DNA of 64,000 nucleotides, from assembly GCF_001509585.1 (NCBI RefSeq), contig NZ_LNCI01000001.1:558001-622000 (forward strand), given 5' to 3'. Origin of the DNA: Tropicimonas marinistellae (GTDB lineage: Bacteria; Pseudomonadota; Alphaproteobacteria; Rhodobacterales; Rhodobacteraceae). The notes under the pieces were generated by a model. The model was not told the origin of the DNA. It saw only the letters and a program-made list of their open reading frames with translations, and did not search any database. Shown one piece after another: positions 24,778 to 32,924 of this stretch (position 1 is its first letter; the number at the start of each line of letters is the position of its first letter). Position numbers and translations under genes: made by a program.

Positions 24778-25337
24778 TGCGCAAGTCCATCCTGACCGCC
24801 GCCCTGGCGCTCGCCGCCGCGCCGGCCTTCGCGGCCTCCGGCCCCTTCTTCAGCCTGGCGAACACCAATTTCGTTGTGCTGATCGCCTTCCTCGTCTTCA
24901 TCGGCATCCTGTTCTACTTCAAGGTGCCGGGGATGCTCTTGGGGCAACTCGACAAGCGCGCGGCGACCATCCGCTCCGAGCTTGATGAAGCCCGCGCGCT
25001 GCGCGAAGAGGCGCAGACCGTTCTGGCCGATTTCGAGCGCAAGCAGAAAGACGTGGCAGAGCAGGCCGAACTGATCGTCACCCAGGCCAAGGCCGACGCC
25101 CAGGAAGCCGCGAACCAGGCGAAAATCGACCTTGAAAAGTCGATCGCCCGCCGTCTGCAAGCTGCGGAAGACCAGATCTCCTCGGCCGAGGCCAACGCGG
25201 TCAAGGAAGTCCGCGACACTGCCATCAACGTGGCCGTCGCCGCTGCGGCCGACGTCGTTGCCAAGGGCATGAGCGACGCCGATGCCACGGCGCTGATCAA
25301 CGAAAGCATCAAGGTCGTGGAAGCGAAGCTGCACTGA
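24777..25337 (+). CDS. atpF: ATP synthase F0 subunit b
   Basis: 186 residues. Cleavable-signal-like or membrane N-terminus (SILTAALALAAAPAFAASG), a hydrophobic stretch (FVVLIAFLVFIGILFYFKVPGML) and a long coiled coil ending VVEAKLH. Stator subunit linking F0 to F1. The ATG overlaps the b' stop by one base; an in-frame GTG one codon earlier is possible. The F1 genes are not in this window, as in other Rhodobacterales where F0 and F1 are separate operons. Confidence 0.95.
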   Translation: MRKSILTAALALAAAPAFAASGPFFSLANTNFVVLIAFLVFIGILFYFKVPGMLLGQLDKRAATIRSELDEARALREEAQTVLADFERKQKDVAEQAELIVTQAKADAQEAANQAKIDLEKSIARRLQAAEDQISSAEANAVKEVRDTAINVAVAAAADVVAKGMSDADATALINESIKVVEAKLH

Positions 25338-25376
25338 GCGGCGCCCGCGCCACGGACCCGAACGGTATCATGCAAA

Positions 25377-25410
25377 TGGCCGGCGCTGTGCGCCGGCCAC
25401 TTTCGTTTTC
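25377..25410 (+). terminator. Intrinsic terminator of the atp F0 operon
   Basis: TGGCCGGCG (25377-25385), loop CTGTG, CGCCGGCCA (25391-25399): perfect 9-bp stem followed by CTTTCGTTTTC. Located 40 bp after the atpF stop. Confidence 0.8.
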
Positions 25411-25487
25411 ACGATTGCCATGTGGCCGATCTCGCGTGCGGAGAGGGCGCCGTCGCGGCCCATCGTCCCGCCGTATCGGCCGCCCCT

Positions 25488-25775
25488 TCAGTTGTTCCAG
25501 TCGGCAATGACGTCATAGCTTTCGGCGGCCGGTTCCATCTCCAGATACTCGGAAAACGCGCCCCAGAGCGCCTTGACCTTCGCAGCGGTCTCTTCGCTCA
25601 TCTCCGGATTCGTGGTGAGGGCCACGACGTACCCCTTGCCGTCTCCGTCGATCACGTTGATGAAATGCGTCATCCCCTCCAGTTCCATGATGCGGCTCTT
25701 CAGACCGTCCATGATCGCCGTCGTCGCCTCCCGCGAGCCCGCCTTCATCTTGTACGGTGTGATACGTGCAAACAT
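25488..25775 (-). CDS. Dimeric alpha/beta-barrel (ABM/monooxygenase-like) protein
   Basis: 95 residues. Opens MFARITPYKMKAGSREATTA and contains MTHFINVIDGDGKGYVVALT, the layout of antibiotic-biosynthesis-monooxygenase-like dimeric ferredoxin-fold proteins. Such proteins act on small aromatic or haem-like compounds or have no known activity; no active-site residue can be named. The second in-frame Met (25775) is used because GGGGGG lies six bases upstream of it and only zero bases upstream of the first. Downstream of the GntR gene, 93 bp apart. Confidence 0.7.
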   Translation of the reverse strand: MFARITPYKMKAGSREATTAIMDGLKSRIMELEGMTHFINVIDGDGKGYVVALTTNPEMSEETAAKVKALWGAFSEYLEMEPAAESYDVIADWNN

Positions 25776-25868
25776 CTCCATCCCCCCTGGTTTCGGTCAT
25801 TGTTGTCGCGCTGGGCCGTTGACCCGGCGTAACACTAGCACGAAACGCGGAGGAATGCGCCTTGTTGC

Positions 25869-26636
25869 TCAGGTCCTTGCCGCGTGGTCGAGGCGTTGGC
25901 GGGCGATGCTCTCATTGCGCTCCGTTCTGCGCTGATCGAGCATGGCCTGTTCCACGAAGTCCAGATGGCGCTCGACCGCCGCGCGCGCACCCTCCGGCGA
26001 CCGTTTGAGGATCGCGTCGTGAATGGCGCGATGCTGGTCGAGAAGCGCATCGCGCGTGCTTCGCTGCCGGAACATCGCTTTTCGATTGTAGAAGACACCC
26101 TCCTGCAGAAGCGCGTACATGGCGCGCATCATGTGCAGTGTCACGAGGTTGTGCCCCGCCTCGATGATCGCCATGTGAAACTCTGCATCCAGTCGGGATT
26201 CGTCGTTGCCCGAACGCCGGCGGTGCGCCTCTTCCATCTGCCGGAAAATCTCGCCGATCACCGCGTGATCGGTCTCCGAGCCCAGTTTCGCGGCGCGCTC
26301 CGCCGCCAGCCCCTCGATGTCGCGGCGAAAGGCGATGCAGTCGAAAACGGCCTCGTCGTGGGTGGAGAAAAGCCGGATCAGCGGTTCCGAAAAAGCCGGT
26401 CCCAACACGTCGGCCACGTATATCCCGGCACCGGCCCGCCGCCGTATCAGCCCGTGTGCTTCGAGGTCTGACAAGGCTTCGCGCAGCGACGGGCGCGAAA
26501 CGCCGAGCCGTTCGGCAAGCTCGCGCTCCGCCGGCAATCGCTCGCCGGGGTGCAGGATACCGCGCAGGATCAGGAGTTCGATCTGCTGTACGACGGCATG
26601 GCTGAGTTTTTCGGATTCGACGGGCGTGAATGGCAT
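25869..26636 (-). CDS. GntR/FadR-family transcriptional regulator
   Basis: 255 residues. Winged-helix N-terminus (HPGERLPAERELAERLGVSR, SLREALSDLEAHGLIRRRAG) followed by the all-helical FadR C-terminal domain (FCD) from about residue 90, with HxxxH-type metal/ligand residues including EFHMAIIEAGHN. FadR-subfamily regulators sense carboxylic acids such as lactate, pyruvate or fatty acyl-CoA. A perfect palindrome 17 bp upstream of the start fits an autoregulatory operator. No catabolic operon lies next to it. Confidence 0.9.
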   Translation of the reverse strand: MPFTPVESEKLSHAVVQQIELLILRGILHPGERLPAERELAERLGVSRPSLREALSDLEAHGLIRRRAGAGIYVADVLGPAFSEPLIRLFSTHDEAVFDCIAFRRDIEGLAAERAAKLGSETDHAVIGEIFRQMEEAHRRRSGNDESRLDAEFHMAIIEAGHNLVTLHMMRAMYALLQEGVFYNRKAMFRQRSTRDALLDQHRAIHDAILKRSPEGARAAVERHLDFVEQAMLDQRRTERNESIARQRLDHAART

Positions 26637-26652
26637 TGGCGGCCTGTGGGAT

Positions 26653-26671
26653 TGGTCAGATTATCTGACCA
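26653..26671. promoter_or_regulatory. Perfect 19-bp palindrome, probable GntR operator
   Basis: TGGTCAGAT-T-ATCTGACCA: two perfect 9-bp arms around one base, ending 17 bp before the GntR start codon. It contains the TGGT...ACCA arms seen in FadR-subfamily operators (TnGTnnnACnA), although the spacing between the arms is longer. Binding by the adjacent regulator is inferred. Confidence 0.6.
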
Positions 26672-26819
26672 CCATTCGGCCGGATGGGCAAGCGCCGCGC
26701 CTCGAAGGTGCCGCACCGTTCACACCGCGAATGGATTTCGGCCGGCCCCTCGGGGGGCCGAACCGGCCGGAGCGGGCGCGCGCCCGGACACTGCGGCGCA
26801 GGTCCGGGCGCCCCGCGTG

Positions 26820-27476
26820 TCAGGCGCCCGTGGGACGGATGAGGATGTCCACGCGCCGGTTCAAGGCGCGGCCTTCGTCGGTGAGGTTGGACGCCACCGG
26901 CGCATCCTCGCCGCGACCCGTGGCCGAGAGCCGGTAGGCAGCCACGCCATTGGCCGTCAGCACCTGCGAAACGGAGAGGGCACGGCGCTCGGAGAGGTCC
27001 TGGTTGTGGGCCGCGTCGCCGGTATTGTCGGTGTGGCCGATGATCTCCGCATTGGTGTCCGGATACTGGTTGAGGTTGCTGGCCAGCGCGGCGAGATCGC
27101 CCTGCAAGGAGCCGCTCACCACCGCACTGTCCACCTCGAACAGGATGTCCTGCGGCATCGTCACGACGAGCACGTCGCCCTGGCGGTTGATGATGATGTT
27201 CTGGTTGCCGATGGACTGGCGCAGGTCTTCGGCCTGCTTGTCGAGCTGGTTGCCGAGCAGCGCGCCCGCCCCGGCGCCCACCGCCGCGCCCACCAGCGCG
27301 TTCTTCGCCGCATTGCTCCCGCCGACCGCAAGTCCGGTCGCGGCGCCCAGGATACCGCCGGTCACGGCGCCCTGTTGCGTGTAGTTGGAATCGGGGTTCA
27401 GCCGGGCCGGGTCGGTGCAGGCCGCAAGCGCCATTGCGCTGCACAGCGTCAGGACGACGGGAAGCCGAATAGTCAT
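26820..27476 (-). CDS. OmpA-family lipoprotein with glycine-zipper segment
   Basis: 218 residues. Lipoprotein signal ending LAAC (Cys20), then a Gly/Ala-rich glycine-zipper region (GGILGAATGLAVGG, VGAAVGAGAGALLGNQL), and an OmpA-like peptidoglycan-binding domain from about 100 (FEVDSAVV, EIIGHTDNTG, NQDLSERRALSV, GRGEDAPVASN, NRRVDI). YiaD-like. It anchors the outer membrane to the cell wall. Monocistronic upstream of the GntR gene; the 340 bp to the next upstream feature include its own promoter. Confidence 0.9.
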   Translation of the reverse strand: MTIRLPVVLTLCSAMALAACTDPARLNPDSNYTQQGAVTGGILGAATGLAVGGSNAAKNALVGAAVGAGAGALLGNQLDKQAEDLRQSIGNQNIIINRQGDVLVVTMPQDILFEVDSAVVSGSLQGDLAALASNLNQYPDTNAEIIGHTDNTGDAAHNQDLSERRALSVSQVLTANGVAAYRLSATGRGEDAPVASNLTDEGRALNRRVDILIRPTGA

Positions 27477-27582
27477 GCTCGAATGCCTCTTGTTTTTTTT
27501 ACTGGCCCGATTCTACGCCACAGGAATCGCAGAGGCACCCCTTTTTGGCGCTGATTTGCAGCGAGACCGGCAAAAAAAGTGC

Positions 27583-28446
27583 CTATCCGGCTTCGGCGCG
27601 GGCCGATTCCCAGGCGAGCAGGGCGCGTTTGACCGGCAGGCCCCAGTGATACCCGCCCAAGGCCCCGGATTTCCGGATCGCCCGGTGGCAGGGGATCAGC
27701 CACGAAATCGGGTTTCGCCCCACCGCCGTGCCGACCGCGCGCACGGCCTTCGGGTGGCCGATGGCGCCCGCAATCTCGGAATAGGTGGTGACATGCCCGG
27801 TGGGGATCGTGAGCAGCGCCTCCCAGACCTTGATCTGGAACGGCGCGCCGATGAGGTAGAGTCGCGCCTCGCCCGTCGTCTCGCCAAAGGCGGCCTGCAC
27901 CCACGGGCGCAACGCTGTCGGATCTTCGGTGAACGTGGCGTCGGGCCAGCGTGCGAGCAGGTCTTCCATGGTCACCTCGGCGCCCGCCTCGGCCGCGAAA
28001 CCGATGCCGCAAATGCCCTTCTCCGTGGCCATCACGAGGGCAGGGCCGAAGGGGCTCTCGAACCAGCCCCAGAAAATCTCCAGCCCCGCGCCGCCCTTCG
28101 CGAACTCCCCCGGCGTCATCGCTTCCCACCGCAGGAACATGTCGTGCAACCGGCTGCTGCCGGAGAGGCCCACGGCGCTGGCCGCTTCCAGCGTCGTGAA
28201 GCGGTCGCGCAGCAATGCCTTGGCATGCCCGAGCGCGAGGTATTGCTGGTATCGCTTGGGCGACACGCCGACCCACTGGCTGAACAGGCGCTGGAAATGC
28301 GCCGGGCTCATCTGCATCCGTCCGGCCAGCGCGTCGAGCGAGAGCGCCTCGCCCGCCAGTGCGGCGGCGTCGATCTCCTCGAGCGCGCGGCGCATCACGT
28401 GGAAGTGGTAGCTTGTTTCGGCGGTCATGGTCTCGGCATCCTTCAT
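27583..28446 (-). CDS. AraC-type HTH fused to methylguanine/alkyl-DNA methyltransferase (Ada-like)
   Basis: 287 residues. N-terminal AraC HTH (about 20-110: LDALAGRMQMSPAHFQRLFSQ, GVSPKRYQQYLALGHAKALL), then an Ada C-terminal-like O6-methylguanine methyltransferase domain with the active site IPCHR near residue 250 and the preceding PTGHVTTYSEIA. The N-terminal Ada zinc domain that senses methylphosphotriesters (Cys-rich) is missing, so this is a shortened Ada. It repairs O6-alkylguanine by suicide transfer to Cys and may also regulate genes. Confidence 0.9.
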   Translation of the reverse strand: MKDAETMTAETSYHFHVMRRALEEIDAAALAGEALSLDALAGRMQMSPAHFQRLFSQWVGVSPKRYQQYLALGHAKALLRDRFTTLEAASAVGLSGSSRLHDMFLRWEAMTPGEFAKGGAGLEIFWGWFESPFGPALVMATEKGICGIGFAAEAGAEVTMEDLLARWPDATFTEDPTALRPWVQAAFGETTGEARLYLIGAPFQIKVWEALLTIPTGHVTTYSEIAGAIGHPKAVRAVGTAVGRNPISWLIPCHRAIRKSGALGGYHWGLPVKRALLAWESARAEAG

Positions 28447-28611
28447 GACCCGAACCTAGGCGACGGCGCCCGCCCGCGCGACCCGTTTCCTGCGCCTTCT
28501 CCCGTGCGCCGCCTGTCTGGCGAAGGTAAGCCGAACGTCCCGCGGCCGGCATCGTGTTGCATCCCGCGCCGATCCGGCTAAACCCGGGCGACGGCGGTGC
28601 GAGGCAACCAG

Positions 28612-29253
28612 ATGGCAAAGCAGCTACCCTACGGGACGATGCGGGAAATCTTCGAGCGGTTTCGCGAGAGCGAACCGGAGCCGAAGGGCGAGTTGGAGCA
28701 CACCAACGCCTATACGCTCCTCGTCGCCGTGGCGCTTTCCGCGCAGGCGACCGACAAGGGCGTGAATCGCGCCACGCGCGACCTCTTCGCCAGGGTCTCG
28801 ACACCGCAGCAGATGCTCGACCTCGGCGAGGAGGCCCTGATCGCGCATATCAAGACCATCGGGCTTTACCGCAACAAGGCGAAGAACGTGATGAAGCTCT
28901 CGCGCATCCTGGTGGAGGAGTTCGACGGCGAGGTGCCCAATTCCCGCGCCGCGCTGGAGAGCCTGCCCGGTGTCGGCCGCAAGACGGCCAATGTCGTGCT
29001 GAACATGTGGTGGGGGATGCCGACGCAGGCGGTCGATACCCATATCTTCCGCGTCGGAAACCGCACCGGGCTCGCGCCGGGCAAGGATGTCGTCGCCGTC
29101 GAACGTGCCATCGAGGACAACGTGCCCGCCGACTTCGCCCGCCACGCGCATCACTGGTTGATCCTGCACGGGCGCTATGTTTGCAAGGCGCGCAAACCCA
29201 ATTGCGCGGTCTGCGTCATCGAAGATCTTTGCCCGAAGGAGGGCGTTGAATGA
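28612..29253 (+). CDS. nth: Endonuclease III
   Basis: 213 residues. Bifunctional DNA glycosylase/AP lyase for oxidised pyrimidines. Helix-hairpin-helix LPGVGRKTANVV with the catalytic Lys, the conserved Asp in VDTHIFR, and the C-terminal 4Fe-4S loop CKARKPNCAVCVIEDLC (spacing C-x6-C-x2-C-x5-C). Start ATG 28612 with GAGG seven bases upstream is preferred over GTG 28597. Overlaps the kinase gene by ATGA, so both are co-translated. Confidence 0.96.
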   Translation: MAKQLPYGTMREIFERFRESEPEPKGELEHTNAYTLLVAVALSAQATDKGVNRATRDLFARVSTPQQMLDLGEEALIAHIKTIGLYRNKAKNVMKLSRILVEEFDGEVPNSRAALESLPGVGRKTANVVLNMWWGMPTQAVDTHIFRVGNRTGLAPGKDVVAVERAIEDNVPADFARHAHHWLILHGRYVCKARKPNCAVCVIEDLCPKEGVE

Positions 29254-30242
29254 GCCCCACCTACCAGGTTGCCGGCATCGGCAATGCGATTGTCGACGTG
29301 CTCTCCCATTCCGACGACAGCTTTCTCGACATCATGGGGATCGAGAAAGGCATCATGCAACTCATCGAGAAGGAGCGCGCGGAGATCCTCTACGCCGCCA
29401 TGGACGAGCGCAAGCAGGCGCCCGGCGGGTCGGTGGCCAATACGCTGGCCGGGCTCGGGCACCTGGGGCTGAAGACCGCCTTCATGGGGCGGGTGCATGA
29501 CGACGCGCTCGGGCGCTACTACGCGCAGGCGCTGGATACCGACGGCACGGATTTCGTCAATGCGCCGGTGCCGAACGGCGAGCTTCCCACCTCGCGGTCG
29601 ATGATCTTCGTCTCGCCGGACGGGGAGCGGTCGATGAACACCTATCTCGGCATCTCCGCCGAGGTCGGCCCGGGCGATGTGCCCGAGGCGGTGGCGGCGG
29701 GGGCGGAAATCCTCTTTCTCGAAGGCTACCTCTTCGACAAGGACAAGGGGAAAGAGGCGTTTCTCAAGGCCACGCGGCTCTGCAAGGCGGCCGGCGGGCG
29801 CGCCGGTATCGCGCTATCGGATCCGTTCTGCGTGGACCGTCACCGGGCGGATTTCCGGCGCCTCGTGGCTGAGGAGATGGACTACGTCATCGGCAACATC
29901 CACGAATGGTCGTCGCTCTACCAGACCGAGGATCTGGAACGGGCGCTCGCCCATGCCGCCGTCGATTGCGGCCTCGTGGTCTGCACGCGCTCCGGCGAGG
30001 ACGTGGTCCTGCTGCGCGAGGGCGAGCGCGTGGAAGTGCCGGTCCACAAGGTGACGCCGGTGGACGCCACGGGCGCGGGAGACCAGTTCGCCGCCGGGTT
30101 CCTCTACGGTCTCAGCACCGGCCGCGACCTGGAGACATGCGGGCGCATGGGTGTGATCTGTGCCGGTGAGGTGATCGGTCACATGGGGCCGCGCCCGCAG
30201 ACCGACACCTACGACCTGTTCCGCCAGGCCGGCCTCGTCTGA
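29250..30242 (+). CDS. PfkB-family kinase, probably adenosine kinase
   Basis: 330 residues. PfkB signature 1 region GGSVANTLAGLGHLG at about 50-65 and the C-terminal anion-hole/catalytic motif DATGAGDQFAAGFLYGL near 270, with Asp as base. The start AAGGAGGG site lies inside the end of nth. In Rhodobacterales this PfkB family is labelled adenosine kinase; the substrate (adenosine, fructose or another sugar) is not certain from sequence. Coupled to nth. Confidence 0.85.
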   Translation: MSPTYQVAGIGNAIVDVLSHSDDSFLDIMGIEKGIMQLIEKERAEILYAAMDERKQAPGGSVANTLAGLGHLGLKTAFMGRVHDDALGRYYAQALDTDGTDFVNAPVPNGELPTSRSMIFVSPDGERSMNTYLGISAEVGPGDVPEAVAAGAEILFLEGYLFDKDKGKEAFLKATRLCKAAGGRAGIALSDPFCVDRHRADFRRLVAEEMDYVIGNIHEWSSLYQTEDLERALAHAAVDCGLVVCTRSGEDVVLLREGERVEVPVHKVTPVDATGAGDQFAAGFLYGLSTGRDLETCGRMGVICAGEVIGHMGPRPQTDTYDLFRQAGLV

Positions 30243-30351
30243 CGCCAACCGCGTGTCACCCCCAGGAGAAGCGGCTGCTGACAGGCTTGTACGCCGTGTA
30301 GCGACATCGGACATTGGGGTTGATTTTTGCGCCTTTGGGTGCCATTCGGCC

Positions 30352-30588
30352 ATGATGAAGATCGGTGAAGTCATTTCCCGCGCACGCCGTGCCGCGGGTC
30401 TGAAGCAGAAGGAACTGGCCGCCGCAGCGGGCGTGCACGTTCAGACACTCAAGCGTCTCGAAGGCGGCGCCGGCGCGGGCTATTCCACGGTGCGGGCACT
30501 GGAGAAGGCACTGGCGAAATCCGGCGCCACCTGGCACGAGGTCGACGGGGGCTACGAGCTCAAGGTGAAACTGAAGTCCAAGGACTGA
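30352..30588 (+). CDS. Small XRE/Cro-type helix-turn-helix protein
   Basis: 78 residues. One lambda-repressor-like HTH (GEVISRARRAAGLKQKELAA, GVHVQTLKRLEGG) and a short charged C-terminus. Two adjacent ATG codons start it; no strong site upstream. Such short XRE proteins can be antitoxins or phage-type regulators, but no toxin gene is next to it. Next to a large repeat cluster on its downstream side. Target unknown. Confidence 0.8.
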   Translation: MMKIGEVISRARRAAGLKQKELAAAAGVHVQTLKRLEGGAGAGYSTVRALEKALAKSGATWHEVDGGYELKVKLKSKD

Positions 30589-30597
30589 CCCGACACC

Positions 30598-31545
30598 GTC
30601 GCGCGGGACAAGGCCGCCGGGCCGCCGCGCATCGCCCACCCAAGATCAGCCTTTCGTCCCGGTTCTCCGCAACCCGCGCGGAACAACGGCCAAAGGCCGC
30701 CGCGCATCGCCGGTCCGCCCCCCGGGCCGGCGATTGGGAGGCGTCGGCGCACCGCTCGGAGGTCATTCGAGAAGACAGGATAAATCACGGTTGCCCCGAC
30801 CTTCCATCGCCGCCCCACGGACCGGCAATGCCCGGCTCGCGAATGGCACAACCCGATTGCTCCACCGCACCCGATCCGCCTCGTTCGGCTGCTCCTCCGC
30901 AACCCGCGCGGAGCAAAGGCCGAAGGCCGCCGCGCGTCGCCGGTCCGCCCGCACGGGCCGGCGATTTGGGGGCCGTCTGCACGACGCTCGGATGTTATTC
31001 GGGAAGACAGGATAAATCACGGTTGCCCCGACCTTCCATCGCCGCCCCGCGGACCAGCAATGCGCGGCTCGCGAAAGGCACAATCCAATTATTCCACCTC
31101 ACCCGATCCGCCTCGTTCGGCTGCTCCTCCGCACCCCGCGCGGAGCAAAGGCCGCAGGCCGCCACGCATCGCCGGTCCGCCCGAACGGGCCGGCGATTTG
31201 GGTGAGGCGTCGGCGCGACATTCTGAGGTCCTTCGGCGTGGATGGATAAAGAGCTGTTGCTCGGAGGGTGAAGCGTCGCCCCACGGACCGTCAATGCGCG
31301 GCTCGCGAAAGGCACAACCCGAATACTCCACCTCACCTGATCCGCCTCGTTCGGCTGCTCCTCCGCACCCCGCGCGGAGCAAAGGCCGCAGGCCGCCGCG
31401 CATCGCCGGTCCGCCCCCCGGGCCGGCGATTGGGTGAGGCGGGCGCACCGCTCGGAGGTCATTCGGGACCAAGGGAATAAATCGCTGCTGTTCGGAGGGC
31501 CGGTCGACGCCCCGCGGACCGGCGATGCACGGCGGCCCGATCCTT
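30598..31545. repeat. Cluster of four ~232-bp repeats plus partial copies (969-bp gene-free stretch)
   Basis: The anchor CCGCGCGGA recurs at 30674, 30904, 31136 and 31370 (periods 230, 232, 234). A truncated copy begins at 30598 and another ends near 31545. Each unit holds two strong hairpins: CGCGCGG...CCGCGCG with an inner GGCC/GGCC, and GCCGGtCCG...GGGCCGGC, plus GATCCGCCTCGTTCGGCTGC and CTCGCGAAaGGCACAA segments. Unit lengths are not multiples of three and indels shift frame between units, so it is not coding. It fills the gap between the XRE and DUF3052 genes. Confidence 0.85.
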
Positions 31546-31557
31546 CTACGGGCGATT

Positions 31558-31962
31558 TCAGCGCAGCTCCTTGCGGATCACCAGTTTCAGGCCGGACCAC
31601 ACCTCATCCACCGCGCAGACCTTCACATCCACGAGGCCCAGCGGAAGCGCGATCTCGCGAATGACGTCTTCGGTGACATCGGTGGGGACCTTCGAGGCCC
31701 GCTTGGGCCAGGAGACCCAGATCATGCCGTGGCGATCCATCGCCGCGAGCGCCTGTGCAATCAACGTCTCCAATGCGTCCCGGCGGGCGGCGAAAAGGTG
31801 GATGAAAGCGGCGCCCGCGACGGGGGCATCGCCTGTCCGAACCCCGCGCCCCATCTCCCCCAGCATCTCGACATAGCCCTGTGGCGCCCCGACCGCGACG
31901 GAAAGGTCGCCGACCCTGAGGCCCAGTTTCTCCGCGAGCGGCTTGCCGGAATAGCCGGCCAT
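31558..31962 (-). CDS. DUF3052-family protein
   Basis: 134 residues. The opening YSGKPLAEKLGL and the middle segment WVSWPKRASKVPTDVTEDVI match DUF3052 as I know it, a small conserved family of unknown function. No catalytic motif, signal or membrane segment. It follows the sulfotransferase gene by 3 bp, so the two are co-transcribed. Its 3' end touches the repeat cluster. Confidence 0.85.
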   Translation of the reverse strand: MAGYSGKPLAEKLGLRVGDLSVAVGAPQGYVEMLGEMGRGVRTGDAPVAGAAFIHLFAARRDALETLIAQALAAMDRHGMIWVSWPKRASKVPTDVTEDVIREIALPLGLVDVKVCAVDEVWSGLKLVIRKELR

Positions 31963-31965
31963 GGC

Positions 31966-32784
31966 TCACTCCCCCAGCTTGGCGTGCACTTCGTCGAGGT
32001 CGATCTCGCCCACCGGCATCTTGTTGGACGGGTCGTCGAAATCGTAGCGGAAGAGGTCGAAGTCGGTTTTGTACATCTCGTAGACAAGGTGCATCGACAG
32101 GTCGTCGAAATAGGCTTCCACCGGATGCGCCCGTTTCGGCCCGTGCCCCTCGCTCTCGTTGAAACGCGGGATCTCCGCCAGCGTCACCGGGTGCGGCGTC
32201 TCCACGGCGTCGAGCACAATCTGCATGCCCTCGTTGAAGGCTTCGGTCCAGAAGATCCGGTCGTAGCGTCCGCCGTTGCAGATGAAGGTCGAGACATGGC
32301 CGGACATGGCGGACCAGTGGATGTCCGGGTCCATCGGGCGGCGATAGCGGATCGTGTCGCGGGCGAAGAGCAGAAAGCGCCGGAAGCTCCGGATCTGGTC
32401 GAACTCGAACCCGGTCTCCGGGTCGCCCACCTCGATGCCGTATTTCTGGATCAGGAGCGGGACGAGGTTGCCCCGGTAGCGGCGCCCGTTGCGCTGGATG
32501 CCACAGATCTTGTCGAAGAACGACGACAGGATGCGCGTGTAGGGATTGCGCACGCAGGTGAAGGCCAGCGACCGGCGGTTGCGGATATTGTCCGCGATCG
32601 GCTCCTTGCTGCGATCCTGCGCCCACTTGTGAAGGCCGGACTCCGCGTCGTGAATGTCGCCGTCGTAAAACCGGCCGTGGTCGGAATAGAACATGATCTG
32701 GCCGATGGTCGAGCAGGCGCATTTCGGCACCACGCGATAGACCATGCTCTCGCTTTCCGTCATCCATGTGCCGGGAAATCCCAT
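31966..32784 (-). CDS. Carbohydrate sulfotransferase (Sulfotransfer_2 type)
   Basis: 272 residues. 5'-phosphosulphate loop VPKCACSTIG near residue 20 and 3'-phosphate loop CVRNPYTRILSSFFDK near 75-90, the two PAPS-binding sites. C-terminal VYEMYKTDFDLFRYDF resembles related surface-polysaccharide sulfotransferases. Probably sulphates a cell-surface glycan. Divergent from the DUF5928-type glycosyltransferase 141 bp away, so both may act on the same polymer. Start 32784 chosen because the upstream extension has no homology and falls in that divergent promoter. Confidence 0.85.
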   Translation of the reverse strand: MGFPGTWMTESESMVYRVVPKCACSTIGQIMFYSDHGRFYDGDIHDAESGLHKWAQDRSKEPIADNIRNRRSLAFTCVRNPYTRILSSFFDKICGIQRNGRRYRGNLVPLLIQKYGIEVGDPETGFEFDQIRSFRRFLLFARDTIRYRRPMDPDIHWSAMSGHVSTFICNGGRYDRIFWTEAFNEGMQIVLDAVETPHPVTLAEIPRFNESEGHGPKRAHPVEAYFDDLSMHLVYEMYKTDFDLFRYDFDDPSNKMPVGEIDLDEVHAKLGE

Positions 32785-32924
32785 TGGCGCCTTCCTCCTC
32801 GTCGGGTCAGCCGCCCGTCGCCTCTTGCAATACCGCGAAAAAATCAAACAAACCTTGTCAATACAATGGCCCCCGGCGTTATTTGCGGGAGAGCAGTGCC
32901 GCAAGTGGAACGGATACCACCGCA

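Noticed and set aside
30734-31480. Several ~100-codon open frames inside the repeats
   Set aside because: They repeat with the repeat unit in changing frames; unit lengths of 230, 232 and 234 bp are not multiples of three, so conserved coding is unlikely.
30598-31545. CRISPR array
   Set aside because: Units are about 232 bp and nearly identical along their length; no short repeat with unique spacers, and no cas gene.
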